Notes: generated from the sequence alone by a model not told the origin. DNA of 64,000 nt from Rivularia sp. PCC 7116 (GCF_000316665.1 NC_019678.1:6076001-6140000), one strand, 5' to 3'. Positions 1 through 9,316 are shown, counted from the first letter of the stretch. Numbers and translations: made by a program.

Positions 1-37
1 GTGATGTCACGCACCATGCGATTCTTATGACAATTGC
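1..37. repeat. Dispersed repeat copy (TCACGCACCA...GACAATTGC)
   Basis: The bases TCACGCACCA, then a short variable stretch, then TGACAATTGC recur at 4151-4180 in the same order and almost the same spacing. Both copies lie in non-coding or decayed sequence. This is an interspersed cyanobacterial repeat rather than a gene. Confidence 0.5.
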
Positions 38-445
38 AAACGATCTATCTCCCACAGAAAGAGAAGATTTACCAACGTTAAAACGCATATCAGTAACAGT
101 GTCACCAGCAGAATAATCTAAAATTAAGCGATCGCTACCGTTAGCACCCCGAACATTATCGTCACCTAATCCGGCGTTACTAGTGTCGTCAGCCCGAAGT
201 ACTGTACCATTAAGGGTTAGGGTTTGAGTAATAATATCGTTACGACTACCTGTAGTAATAGAAAAGCGCTCGAAATTAGTCGCAGTTACAATACCGGAGA
301 GATTGAGATTAGAAAGATTGGAGAGATTAAGATTAGAAGTTTGCTTGGAAAGTTCAAGCGTCAGATAATCAAAACCAAAACCACCGTCTATAGTACCAGA
401 ATTACCAATATTCGTTATTTTACCTTTTTCCTTAATGACTGCTAT
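1..445 (-). pseudogene. Fragment of a calcium-binding-repeat (RTX-like) gene, open at left edge
   Basis: Reading leftward from 445 the frame is open for about 148 codons to the window edge. It has no ATG before the middle and no plausible start with a ribosome site. The translation is rich in Gly/Asp/Asn and contains motifs such as GLGDDNVRGANGSDRLIL and a repeated NLSNLSNLNLS stretch, as seen in haemolysin-type calcium-binding-repeat and cadherin-like cyanobacterial surface proteins. The last bases (1-37) match a dispersed repeat seen again near 4148, so the reading frame there is probably not native. I read this as the remnant of a larger gene whose 5' part is lost. It could also be an internal piece of a gene that a frameshift has split; bases to the left would decide. 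Confidence 0.4.
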
Positions 446-468
446 TCAGACAAATAAAAAAACTCGAA

Positions 469-1023
469 CTAATCACACGTTGGATTCTGCGGTTGATATT
501 TTTTATAAATTCTTAAAGCAATTTCTAAATACCTATCCAACAACAGATGATTTTTGGTATCTGGTAAAATTACTTCCACAGCTATACCAGCACCTCTTGC
601 AGCTTCACTTTCTTCTCCATCTTTAAAATTAGCAATAGACCACCATAGGTGAGTAACAGCAGTTTGAGCATCTTCTCTCCAAGGTGAATACCATACCTCT
701 TGATAAATTTTTCTACACTCATCAGAAGTTAAATTACTTTTATTTAATTCTTCTACTATCTGCTGTAGAAATTTATCAATTTTGGCTAAATTATATGGTT
801 CGTATTCTGGTGTAAACAGTTGAACGCATTCTACAGCCCATCTCACGACTAAACTATAATCATATTCTTGTAGCTTATTTACGATTGGATAAGTCCAAAA
901 TATTTTATCCCCTGTATTCTGCTTTACATCATCAATTATTTCTTCCATCACTATAAAGTCATAATTATTTTGAAACTCGATTTTTACAAAGCTAATATAA
1001 TCCTCTAACGGAACAGCAAACAT
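469..1023 (-). CDS. Hypothetical protein, 184 aa
   Basis: I do not recognise a firm family. The protein is soluble, with no signal peptide or membrane segment. It is acidic and aromatic-rich (many Tyr/Trp) and predicted largely helical, with a central stretch reading TAVTHLWWSIANF. The start is taken at the ATG at 1023 because the only longer option is a TTG two codons upstream, and neither has a clear ribosome site. It stands alone on the minus strand between a decayed surface-protein fragment and a SUKH-domain gene. That setting, and the general look of a small acidic single-domain protein, would fit an orphan immunity protein of a lost toxin system, but this is inference only. Confidence 0.6.
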   Translation of the reverse strand: MFAVPLEDYISFVKIEFQNNYDFIVMEEIIDDVKQNTGDKIFWTYPIVNKLQEYDYSLVVRWAVECVQLFTPEYEPYNLAKIDKFLQQIVEELNKSNLTSDECRKIYQEVWYSPWREDAQTAVTHLWWSIANFKDGEESEAARGAGIAVEVILPDTKNHLLLDRYLEIALRIYKKYQPQNPTCD

Positions 1024-1325
1024 TCGCAAAATGATTTATAAAATATATTTTATAAAACAAATACTTTATTCTGAACTATCCGGTATAGAAGCAAAAAAAA
1101 TCAATGTTAATCAAGTATTTTTATACCTATTAAAAGCATTTTCAGTATTATTATTGATGAATATCCGGGATTATATAAACAGCTAAAGTTTTAATTAATA
1201 CGTATTTAATTTTGGTTAACTAGATTTTCTTAGGATGAATTATCGCGAGTTTATATTCAACTAGGGAAACCTTTAACGGAATAGATAGGAGAAAGTGCAA
1301 ACTGAAAAATAAAAATGTTTTACAA

Positions 1326-2459
1326 ATGGAATTTTCAAAGTCTGTAGATTCAGTTTATCTATCTCACCTTTCACAGCAAATTCAACAGCTAGCATCTGAT
1401 GAAGCGTCTGCATTATTGTTTGAGGGTAGTGCTTTAATTTTATTAGCGGGTTATCTCAATATTGCTTGTCAGCTATTCGTTAAATTAGAATACGGTGAGC
1501 TAGCGATAAGTGAAGGAAGTGCGCTTGCTCGCCCGTTGAAGTCAATTATCCCAGGTTTGTGTAATTGTGTGGGTGCCTCTTCTTTGAGGGAATTGTCTTT
1601 AAGTGAGCATATTAACAATATCAAGGTTAATGGTATAGCCAAGACAAGATTTGATTTTTTTGGGTTTCTACTAGATTTACAGATAAAAAGGTGGTGGGAG
1701 TCTTCAAATAGTTTAATAAGTGTTTTGTATTACTTTGGTCATTTTCCGAATGCGATTAAAAGATTGGAGTCTGGTGTTTTACAAGAATATATTAAAGTTT
1801 CTCGGGAACAAGCTCAAGAATTTCTCAATTGTGTAAACCAACGAAAATATAAAACTGAGATTACTGCTTCTATTCCGAAAGTGGAAGATTGGCAAAGTTT
1901 TTTGCAGAAATGGGATAAGGAAATATTTGAGAATTTAGATGATATTGATATAGAAAGGTATGAAAGTTGGTTCCCGGAGATTGTCAAACGTAAGAGTTGT
2001 TTGAATCGAGGAGCTACAGAAAAAGAAATTAATATACTAGAGGAAAGATTGCAAACAAAACTATCTCAAAGCTATAAAAACTTTCTTCTTGCTTGCAACG
2101 GTTTTACGATTTTGGATGAATACTGCGAATTATACGGTACGAATGCAATCAAATGGTTTATTGAAGAAAATCGACAATCGGCTGAAATTTGGGATGATGG
2201 CTATGATGTCAGCGACGAAGAATATTTTCAATACGGGAAGCATCAAGACTGCGGCTGTATAAGAGGTAAATATATGAAAACAACTTTGCAAATAAGTTCT
2301 ACTGAAGATGGTTACGTTTATCTTCTCAATCCGCGAGTTATTGATTCAAACAATGAATGGGAAGCTTGGGACTTTGGCACTAAAATATCTGGTGCTTATC
2401 GTTATCGTTCGTTTTGGGAAATGATGCAATCTGTATATCAAAGATATTTTGATTGTTAA
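1326..2459 (+). CDS. SUKH/SMI1-KNR4-like domain protein, 377 aa
   Basis: The C-terminal third, from about residue 225, resembles the SUKH (SMI1/KNR4) fold: a helix with GATEKEINILEERLQTKL, then SYKNFLLACNGF, then an acidic loop region and a closing FWEMMQSVYQRYF. The LP/SYKxFLxxxNG signature is typical of that superfamily. The N-terminal 220 residues are of unknown type. SUKH proteins are commonly immunity proteins of contact-dependent or polymorphic toxins, and some bacterial ones are general regulators. No toxin gene is visible beside it, so its partner is unknown. The gene is single, with about 300 bases of spacer on either side and no strong ribosome site before the ATG at 1326. Confidence 0.7.
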   Translation: MEFSKSVDSVYLSHLSQQIQQLASDEASALLFEGSALILLAGYLNIACQLFVKLEYGELAISEGSALARPLKSIIPGLCNCVGASSLRELSLSEHINNIKVNGIAKTRFDFFGFLLDLQIKRWWESSNSLISVLYYFGHFPNAIKRLESGVLQEYIKVSREQAQEFLNCVNQRKYKTEITASIPKVEDWQSFLQKWDKEIFENLDDIDIERYESWFPEIVKRKSCLNRGATEKEINILEERLQTKLSQSYKNFLLACNGFTILDEYCELYGTNAIKWFIEENRQSAEIWDDGYDVSDEEYFQYGKHQDCGCIRGKYMKTTLQISSTEDGYVYLLNPRVIDSNNEWEAWDFGTKISGAYRYRSFWEMMQSVYQRYFDC

Positions 2460-2558
2460 ACCTCTATTCTATAATTCATTTAATATTGTTTTAATAGATA
2501 CATTTATGTAGTGACGGTGTAATTTAATTTATCAATTCATCAAACAGGGATAAAGATT

Positions 2559-2636
2559 ATGACCGTAGCTTTAAGTCCTATTCCTGTGAAAACTAGCTTT
2601 AATGGAAATGCGAGTAATCTTGCTCAAACTGCATAA
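2559..2636 (+). CDS. Possible 25-aa peptide
   Basis: An ATG at 2559 follows an AGGGA ribosome-binding match by nine bases and opens 25 codons (start MTVALSPIPVKTSF) ending at TAA. The composition looks like the N-terminus of a longer protein, such as the leader of a precursor or a gene truncated after its start. It may be a real short peptide or a gene stub. There is no comparative evidence in the window. Confidence 0.2.
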   Translation: MTVALSPIPVKTSFNGNASNLAQTA

Positions 2637-2783
2637 GTAAGAAAAAGTTTCACCTATATAGTATGTACGAAATTGGCTTTAACAAATGATTTTTAATCAT
2701 CCAAGCCATAATAACCGCTTTTAAGCTTTGAGAGCGAATGATATTCTAAATCTACAATATAAATTCAAGATATAAATTGAATT

Positions 2784-3653
2784 ATGCAATCAAGTTTTCT
2801 AACAACTGTCTTTCTACCCCTAGCTTTATTTATCATCATGCTGGGAATGGGATTGGGACTTACATTAAATGATTTTAAACGAGTATTTGTAGAACCCAAA
2901 GCTGTATTTTTGGGCTTGATAGCACAATTAATCGTTTTACCATTAACAGGTTTTTTATTAGCAATGGTTTTTCCGCTTTCACCAGAGTTAGCTGTGGGAG
3001 TAATGATTCTTGCAGCTTGTCCTGGTGGCCCTACTTCTAATATGATGACTTATTTAGTCAAGGGAAATGTTGCTCTTTCGATTACTCTTACTGCTATGAG
3101 TAGTTTAATTACAGTTTTTACTATTCCGTTGGTGGTCAACCTAGCGATGCAAAATTTTATGGGAGAAGCAGTTGCTTTACAGTTACCTTTCGTTAAAACG
3201 GTAATTCAAATTGCTGTAGTAACCTTTATTCCGGTGACTATAGGAATGTTATTACATAATTACACTCCCCAAGTTGCAGCCAAGGTGGAAAAACTAGTTA
3301 AATGGTTTTCTTTATTCTTCTTGGGATTAATTATCGCGGGTTTGCTTTTCAAGGAAAGAGATAATGTACTCGGCTTTTTCTTTGAGGTTGGTGGAGTTAC
3401 TTTAACCTTGAATTTATTAACTATGGCTTTGGGTTATACTATTGCGATTCTTGCTAAACTCGATTCCCTCAGTGCCAAAGCAATAACTGTTGAAGTTGGA
3501 ATTCAAAACGGTACACTAGCGATCGCAGTAGCAACTACTCTTCTAAATTCTCCAGATATGGCAATTCCAGCAGCAATATATTCTCTAATCATGTTCGTTA
3601 CCTGTGGAGCCTTTATCGGAATTAGTAATGGTTTATTTATAAAGTCCAATTAA
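2784..3653 (+). CDS. Bile acid:sodium symporter (BASS) family transporter
   Basis: This 289-residue protein has about nine hydrophobic segments and the SBF/BASS family landmarks: the early LGMGLGLTLNDFKRV motif in the first 35 residues, the CPGGPTSNMMTYLVKGN motif near residue 80, and the late EVGIQNGTLAIAVATTLL segment near 235. Members move organic anions (bile acids in animals; pyruvate, pantothenate or glucosinolate-related acids in plants and bacteria) with Na+ across the inner membrane. The substrate here cannot be told. Length is normal for a bacterial member. It is monocistronic, with the start at the first ATG. The poorly conserved region 3654-4192 follows it. Confidence 0.9.
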   Translation: MQSSFLTTVFLPLALFIIMLGMGLGLTLNDFKRVFVEPKAVFLGLIAQLIVLPLTGFLLAMVFPLSPELAVGVMILAACPGGPTSNMMTYLVKGNVALSITLTAMSSLITVFTIPLVVNLAMQNFMGEAVALQLPFVKTVIQIAVVTFIPVTIGMLLHNYTPQVAAKVEKLVKWFSLFFLGLIIAGLLFKERDNVLGFFFEVGGVTLTLNLLTMALGYTIAILAKLDSLSAKAITVEVGIQNGTLAIAVATTLLNSPDMAIPAAIYSLIMFVTCGAFIGISNGLFIKSN

Positions 3654-4192
3654 ATGATAAAATATTCTACAGACAGATAAAAATTGTTTAATAGCTGTTG
3701 GCGACATGAAAAGCGGCTTCTGAGATAGCTTAGGATTTTTATAAATTCGATAAGCAAACATCTATGTTGCCAATTTATAATAAATATAATTAGGGCTTGC
3801 TGAATAAAATTATTAACGTTACACATAAGGCAGTTTTTCCCCTGCTCCCTGCCCTCTTGCCTTGTCAAAGAAAACTTTTTCAGCAAACCCCAATTATTTA
3901 TTGCGTTCGTATTTTATCGGACAAAGTAAGTAAGTCGGCATAAATAAACCGAATCATGTAACAGAATGTTAATTAGCCTTAAACTCTTACCCTGCTGCCG
4001 CTTTTTTAAGAAGGTTTATTACCCCGCAGAACTAATGTGATGCTAGAAGCCAGTTCTAAATAAAATAGGACTTACGCAACCGACACATTTTTCTTGTAGG
4101 GTGCTGTGACACTTTGAGTAACTGTGAACGCAGTAACAATGTTTTCAGTGTCACGCACCAAATGGGCATTGTGACAATTGCGGCCATTCCTG
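3654..4192. other. Intergenic, 539 bases, with dispersed repeats
   Basis: No gene is supported here. The stretch holds the common cyanobacterial repeat start TAGGACTTACGCAA near 4067. It also holds an imperfect inverted repeat at 4101-4112 and 4148-4158 (GTGCTGTGACAC against GTGTCACGCAC), and the second copy of the TCACGCACCA...GACAATTGC repeat at 4151-4180. A 78-codon frame on the minus strand at 3650-3886 has no coding character. Confidence 0.6.
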
Positions 4193-5686
4193 TTAAAAAG
4201 TAAAGGTAGTTCTAAGAGTACCAATTACCGCTTCATCATTATTACTGTTGTTACCAGGTGCTGTTACCCAAATAACTCCTGGGGTAATACTGATATTGTC
4301 ATTAACTCTATGCTGATAAAATCCTTCGATATGATATGAAGTATCATCATCTTTATTTAAACCGGCAATACTCGAATCTGTAACTTTGGGGTTCATACCG
4401 AAAATTACCCCAGCCAAATTACCTTTTTTCCCGAAATCGTTTAATCCTAAAGTAACAGCCCAGTTCCAGATATCTGCATCACCACTTGCACTTAAGCTGC
4501 GAGTATTTGTATAACCTCCCCAGCCTCCTAAGACTAATTTATCGCTTAAACCTAATGTTGCTTGCACGCCATAAGAATCGCTCTCGTATGGTGTAGCTAA
4601 ATCTACACCTTGAGCATCCAAACCTTGGTTATAAGCATTGATATAGGTTAAACCAACTTTAAAGCGCTTGCTTGGTTCAAAAGTTAACTGAGCTAAAGCT
4701 CCGTAAGGGCCATTAAATATACCGCTTCCTTGGCTGGGGTCGTTATTTTCACTTGCTAAATAACCCACACTGAATGATAAACTATCCCCCAACTCTTGAG
4801 TAATCCCCAATCCGGAACCATCCATTTGATAATAGATCGGGTTGCGAGTACCAAAGCTAGATAAAGCACCTTCGGCACCATCTCCATCAAATTGGTTAAC
4901 GGTATCTACCACATCATCCGCCGCACCAGCATTCGCGATCGCAATGACATTAGTAGACTTAGTTAGCGGAAAACTATACCATAATCCATCTAAGTAAGCA
5001 TTGGTATCTGCATCACCAGCAAAAGCTAAAGCAGCTTCATCGGTATCGGGAATATTATTAGCTTGGATACGAGCATAAAGAGTATCTTTACCAGTAAAAC
5101 TGCTAACGAAATTAATCCGCGCTCTTGTCCCTAAAGTAGTGTTCTTATCTGGTGTATTACCTTCAAAAACATCAGTTGCAGCAATAACCACTTCTCCCTC
5201 TAATTTGGAAGTTGTAGAAAATTGATTTGCTTCGATTTGAGCAATCTTTGCTTCAACTGCATCTACCCTACCGCGCAATGTTGCCAACTCAGAGGAAAAT
5301 TCAGACTGCAATCTTTTGATTGTACTTAAATCTCCACTACCTACATTGCTGGTTGCAACAGCTATTAGTTCGTTAATCCTATCCAAACAAGCATTCAAAC
5401 CCGCAGCAAATTCAAATCTTGTTAAAGCTCGATTACCGCGAAAAGTATTGTTAGGATATCCAGCAATACATCCGTAACGCTCTACCAAAGATTGTAATGC
5501 TTGAAATGCCCAATCTGTAGGTTGTACGTCTGAAAATTGAGAAACAGAAGTTACCTGTGCTAAATTTTCTTCTTGAATATTATCCGATGTAGCTGCTGTT
5601 TGTGCTGGAACTGATGTAGCGTTCAAAATCAAAGTTGCAACTAAAACAGATGGACTTGCTAATAAAGTTTTCCAGATTTTTTTCAC
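4193..5686 (-). CDS. Iron-uptake porin with SLH domain
   Basis: The protein begins with a signal peptide (LLASPSVLVATLILNATSVPAQ), then an SLH domain of about 60 residues (FSDVQPTDWAFQALQSLVER, with GYPNNTFRGNRALTRFEFA), then a short coiled coil (SELATLRGRVDAVEAKIAQIE). A carbohydrate-selective-porin-like beta barrel ends in Phe (TLRTTFTF). This is the layout of cyanobacterial outer-membrane SLH porins, several of which serve inorganic iron uptake. The GTG at 5686 is chosen because GAGG lies six bases upstream and the signal peptide then starts correctly; an ATG at 5734 would add 16 unlikely residues. It lies 114 bases downstream of a small lipoprotein gene and may share its promoter. The iron role is supported by the surrounding iron genes. 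Confidence 0.88.
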   Translation of the reverse strand: MKKIWKTLLASPSVLVATLILNATSVPAQTAATSDNIQEENLAQVTSVSQFSDVQPTDWAFQALQSLVERYGCIAGYPNNTFRGNRALTRFEFAAGLNACLDRINELIAVATSNVGSGDLSTIKRLQSEFSSELATLRGRVDAVEAKIAQIEANQFSTTSKLEGEVVIAATDVFEGNTPDKNTTLGTRARINFVSSFTGKDTLYARIQANNIPDTDEAALAFAGDADTNAYLDGLWYSFPLTKSTNVIAIANAGAADDVVDTVNQFDGDGAEGALSSFGTRNPIYYQMDGSGLGITQELGDSLSFSVGYLASENNDPSQGSGIFNGPYGALAQLTFEPSKRFKVGLTYINAYNQGLDAQGVDLATPYESDSYGVQATLGLSDKLVLGGWGGYTNTRSLSASGDADIWNWAVTLGLNDFGKKGNLAGVIFGMNPKVTDSSIAGLNKDDDTSYHIEGFYQHRVNDNISITPGVIWVTAPGNNSNNDEAVIGTLRTTFTF

Positions 5687-5799
5687 TTCTTTCCTCACAC
5701 AACAAATAAATATCGAGATATAAGAAACAGCCAATGCAAAAAAGCATGATGGCTGTTAGTATTCATGGCAAATTCAAACCAAATCAGAAAACGCTGACT

Positions 5800-6036
5800 T
5801 TATCCTTCTCCACCTTCACCGCCTTCACCACCTTCTCCACCTTCAGCAGCTTCACCGCCTTCTCCACCTTCTCCACCTTCATAGGCTTCTGAGGATTCGC
5901 CACCTTCTCCACCTTCTAAAGTGGTTGGTGCAACTTCAGCTTCACCACCTTCACCACCGACATCAGCCCCACCACAAGCAGTAATACTTGCAGCCAAACC
6001 TAAAGCTAGAAACAAAGCAACTGATTTAGAATTCAT
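5800..6036 (-). CDS. Gly/Glu-repeat lipoprotein, 78 aa
   Basis: A lipoprotein signal peptide ends in the lipobox ITAC, with Cys21 as the first mature residue. The mature part is almost wholly Gly, Glu, Ala and Ser, including about ten GGE triplets. The ATG at 6036 follows GAGGAG by eight bases; a GTG five codons earlier overlaps that ribosome site and is unlikely. Such a flexible polyanionic tail could bind metal cations or sit in the periplasm beside a porin. No function is established. The gene points at the iron-uptake porin 114 bases downstream, so co-transcription is likely. The DNA repeat structure (GGAGAAGGTGGA-like units) makes the tail length prone to change by slippage. Confidence 0.75.
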   Translation of the reverse strand: MNSKSVALFLALGLAASITACGGADVGGEGGEAEVAPTTLEGGEGGESSEAYEGGEGGEGGEAAEGGEGGEGGEGGEG

Positions 6037-6421
6037 TTCCAGACTCCTCACAAATTTAATTAACAGTTTTCGGCTTTATCGTGGCTGGTTAGCCATCGCA
6101 ACAATGCTACATACTTAATAAAAGTAAGACATTACTAATATCAAGTATCAAAGCTGATAGTAAGTTGCATTAAGCTCAATAAGCAAGAAATATAGGCTAC
6201 AAATAGATAATCGTTTTTTTATTATTCTTAATTAAATATTAAAGATGCCAAAAATGCATGAATATATTACGTTATTGGAATTAGTTAAATGTTAATAGAA
6301 ATAGTCAATACAGGGATATTGATTTTATTATTGCGAACTTTACACATAAAGCAAACTATAAATTAATTTCTACAAGAGTTAAAATACTCATAAACTAATA
6401 AAATTGAATTGTATTGCTTAA

Positions 6422-6455
6422 ACATTACATGCTTATTGATAAATGTTATCGTTAA
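6422..6455. promoter_or_regulatory. Candidate Fur/iron-response box upstream of futA
   Basis: ACATTACAT, five free bases, then TTGATAAATGTTATCGTTAA (6436-6455) is repeated with the same spacing at 13149-13182, upstream of the other futA gene. The 20-mer is identical in both places. Its AT-rich, partly palindromic GATAA...TTATC character resembles Fur-box sequences, so iron control is a reasonable inference. Binding is not shown by sequence alone. Confidence 0.5.
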
Positions 6456-6593
6456 ACCTGTATTGATTAAAAGTAAGTTCAAACTTTGACGATTCTTGCT
6501 GTCGAAAGAAAATTTTGAACATCTGCTATGAACTACTGCTAACACGGTGGATTCCGATTAGTTAGCACTGCGATCAAAAAGTAGAGAAATAAT

Positions 6594-6700
6594 TACTCCC
6601 ATCACGCTCTAAGATTACCTATAAGAATTTCTCCCTCACTCCCTCACTCTCTCACTCTCTCCCTCAATAATTTAGGTAATCTTGCACCGGGAAGGGAGTA
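6594..6700. repeat. Two-step hairpin element, copy A
   Basis: An outer arm TACTCCC (6594-6600) pairs with GGGAGTA (6694-6700). An inner arm AAGATTACCTA (6611-6621) pairs with TAGGTAATCTT (6673-6683). Ten unpaired bases separate the two steps on both sides, and the loop is CT-rich microsatellite. A second copy with a compensating base-pair change lies at 21998-22093. Confidence 0.6.
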
Positions 6701-6761
6701 GTTGTCATCTCTACTACCAATTCATATTGTGAAGCATTAAATATTTCAGAGCAATTAAACT

Positions 6762-7781
6762 ATGATGCACAGAAAGTCTTTACTAGCTGGGTTCGCAGCC
6801 CTCGCTACAACAATAGCTAGTTTCGCTTGGTTTGGGGATGTAGCAGATGCACGCCAAAAAAGAACTCTGATTATCTACTCGGGTAGAAGCGAAAAGCTAA
6901 TAGGTCCGTTAATTAAACAGGCTCGAAGAGATTTGAACTTGGATATTAAAGTGCGTTACGGTAAAACCTCGCAATTAGCCATAGCACTACTTGAGGAAGG
7001 TAAAAATAGCCGTGCAGATTTATTCTTTGCTCAAGATGCTGGTGCTTTAGGTGCTTTGGAAAGAAGACGACGTACTTTACCAATTCCCATTCAAATACTT
7101 CGGAAAGTACCTTCTCGTTATCGTTCTCCTTGGGGTAATTGGATGGGAATTTCCGGACGGGCTAGGGTAATTGACTACAATACGAAGCTAGTCAAAAAAA
7201 GTCAGCTACCAAAAAATATTTGGGAATTAACCAAACCAAAATGGCGCGGCAAAGTTGCTTGGGCACCGACGAATGGCTCTTTTCAGTCTTTTGTAACTGG
7301 AATGCGAGTTATGTACGGTGACAAAAAGACTTTGCAATGGCTCAAAGCCATGAAAGCTAACCGTGCTAGAAAATACCCTAAAAATTCTGCAATTGTCAAA
7401 GCTTTGGGACGCGGTGAAGTTCATCTAGGATTAGTAAACCATTACTATTTAGCTAGATTCAAAAAGACTAATCCCAGATTCCCCGTTGCACATCACTCTA
7501 CTCGTGCAGATGCAGGTGCAATGATTAATGTCGCTGGGGTAGCTGTATTGAGAACTACCGACCAAAGAAAAGATGTAGAAACCTTGATTAACTATCTACT
7601 CAGTCGCAAGTCACAAAGCTACTTCTCTCAAAAGACTAAAGAGTATCCTTTACGTAAAGGAATGAAGTCTCCCAAGGGACAAATTCCTCTCTATAGACTC
7701 AATTCTCCCCGAATCAACTTGACTAAATTGCATAGCTTAGAAAAAACTCTGAATCTGCTACAACAAGCTGGAGTAATCTAA
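6762..7781 (+). CDS. futA: Ferric iron ABC transporter substrate-binding protein (FutA-like, basic form)
   Basis: This periplasmic-binding protein of the FutA/FbpA family captures Fe3+ for the FutB/FutC transporter encoded downstream. It has an N-terminal signal peptide (about residues 1-30, ending ADA) and no lipobox. The family core includes LIIYSGRSEKL, DLNLDIKVRYGKTSQLA, APTNGSFQSFVTGMR and VNHYYL; the last holds the paired tyrosines that ligate iron in Synechocystis FutA proteins. It is clearly paralogous to 13433-14434. Compared with that copy it is markedly basic, with many Glu/Asp positions changed to Lys/Arg (for example ALERRRRTLP). Length is normal. A weak GC-poor hairpin at 7816-7850 follows the stop. 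Confidence 0.93.
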   Translation: MMHRKSLLAGFAALATTIASFAWFGDVADARQKRTLIIYSGRSEKLIGPLIKQARRDLNLDIKVRYGKTSQLAIALLEEGKNSRADLFFAQDAGALGALERRRRTLPIPIQILRKVPSRYRSPWGNWMGISGRARVIDYNTKLVKKSQLPKNIWELTKPKWRGKVAWAPTNGSFQSFVTGMRVMYGDKKTLQWLKAMKANRARKYPKNSAIVKALGRGEVHLGLVNHYYLARFKKTNPRFPVAHHSTRADAGAMINVAGVAVLRTTDQRKDVETLINYLLSRKSQSYFSQKTKEYPLRKGMKSPKGQIPLYRLNSPRINLTKLHSLEKTLNLLQQAGVI

Positions 7782-8442
7782 GTATTGAGGACGATTGTCA
7801 AAAATAATATTTGACTATAGGCTGGAAGTTATTTGTCACTTCCAGTCTATGGTTCTCCAAGCTTATTGCAAATAATTATTAGTTGTGTATAATATATACA
7901 GAATATAGAAAGTATTTATAATTACTTTGAAAAAATATGGACAACTACTTGAATTTCAAAAGCTTTAATTTAGCTAGTGAGATTTTTTGCTAGCTAAGAA
8001 TACTTGCCGAATTAAATAGTATAAAATCCTTATTTAGACACAACGCCAGCCAATATATTCACTTTAGGTGTTGCTGTTAGCGTTCCCGGGTCGCGTGCGG
8101 GAAGGGCGTGGCGTTAGCCATATAAAAATATGAATAGCCCCCAACCCCTAATTTTGGGGGAGAAAAATATTTTCAACTCTCCCAGAGCAGGGGGAATTAA
8201 GGGAGCTGATTCTGTCGAGTAAAAATAAATTTATAGTTAAATTCAGCAACGCCTCACTTTATGTATATAGTCAGAATCAAAGGGCTTATCGGCTTATGCA
8301 TTCACTCAATAAATAATATTGTTGATAAATTTTATTTAATATTTCATACCTGAATATGGATAATATATTCCAAATTAAATTCACCGTCAAAAATTACTAA
8401 TATTAAGAATAAAACAATAAGTAAAACTACGTCAAATACAGA
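7782..8442. other. Intergenic, 661 bases, with dispersed palindromes
   Basis: No gene is visible. A stem at about 7817-7829/7838-7850 (CTGGAAGT against ACTTCCAG) follows futA but lacks a strong T tract, so it is a weak terminator candidate. Around 8131-8205 lies the familiar cyanobacterial CCCCCAACCCC...GGGGG type palindromic repeat. Around 8078-8122 lies a GCG-rich GTTAGCG repeat. The rest is AT-rich. Confidence 0.5.
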
Positions 8443-9192
8443 ATGGACGAAGATAAAATAATAGTGGTTGGTGGTTATATTGGTTGCGGTAAAACTGCTT
8501 GGATTTGTCAGCAAATAGCTTTGAAAGAAAAAGCTTTTCCCAAATATTATCAAAAGATAATATATTTAAAAGCTGGAACCGAGCAAGTTCATATAGACCA
8601 GAAGAGGATTAGTGTAGATTTTCCTAAAGTTAAAGTTTTCTGCGATATTCAAAAAGCGAATTTTATTGAAGAATTAGAATCAGCAGACTTAGCATATATC
8701 GAGTTAGATATTAACTTAGGATTAGGTTATCTTGAAGAGCTTTTAAATGATTTACCTTACTATCCAGTAGCTATTTTACCTCCGGGATGTAAACGGTGTA
8801 AATGGCATTCTTGGGCAAAAGAAGTCCTGACGGGTGCTGCAATGAAAATTTCTAATTCTATTGATAAAATAGAGATATTGCGCTTACCAACGACTGGCAA
8901 AGTTATTTCAGGAGATGATTTTAATGATTTTTGGAATGAATTAATAAATGGTGCTTATGGAAAAGTTATGCGCGTGAAGGGAATTTTCCATTTAGAAGAC
9001 GGCAATATAATTTATGCCGATTTTATTTATGGTGTAGAATGCATAGATTTTTTGAATTTAAATCTATCGCGTTATTTGCATGGCGAACCAAAATGTTTTA
9101 GCGCTATAGAGATAGTTGGCTGTTCTTTAAATAAAATAGCTTTACAACAAATGATAGAAAAAATATATGTAACTACTTACAAAGTTGTATGA
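8443..9192 (+). CDS. CobW-like P-loop protein, short form
   Basis: A Walker A loop (VVGGYIGCGKTAW) occurs within the first 20 residues. The C-terminal 75 residues match a CobW C-terminal-like domain (GKVMRVKGIFHLEDGNIIYADFIYG, then CFSAIEIVGCSLNKIALQQMI). CobW/COG0523 GTPases act as metal chaperones, typically for zinc, cobalt or iron. At 249 residues this protein is about 70-100 shorter than a normal member. The middle, where the Walker B, CxCC metal motif and NKxD base-recognition motif should be, lacks clear versions; a CKRCKW motif near residue 120 may replace the metal site. It sits between iron-uptake genes, which supports a metal role. I cannot say whether it still hydrolyses GTP. Confidence 0.7.
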   Translation: MDEDKIIVVGGYIGCGKTAWICQQIALKEKAFPKYYQKIIYLKAGTEQVHIDQKRISVDFPKVKVFCDIQKANFIEELESADLAYIELDINLGLGYLEELLNDLPYYPVAILPPGCKRCKWHSWAKEVLTGAAMKISNSIDKIEILRLPTTGKVISGDDFNDFWNELINGAYGKVMRVKGIFHLEDGNIIYADFIYGVECIDFLNLNLSRYLHGEPKCFSAIEIVGCSLNKIALQQMIEKIYVTTYKVV

Positions 9193-9316
9193 CATGTAAG
9201 ATTTATATCTTTTCCGCTTACATCGATGCGGGATAAAAACTCTGCGCTCCTCTGCGTTTAACTCCGCGTTCCGAGGCTGTTAAAATATATAATTCCGATA
9301 CTGAATACATCCCATT

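Larger units (their letters stand above)
6037..6761. other. Intergenic, 725 bases, upstream of futA
   Basis: This is the divergent promoter region between the lipoprotein gene and the first futA. It holds the 20-bp candidate iron box at 6436-6455 and a long two-step hairpin at 6594-6700, both listed separately. The rest is AT-rich. A 60-codon minus frame at 6363-6545 looks non-coding. Confidence 0.6.
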
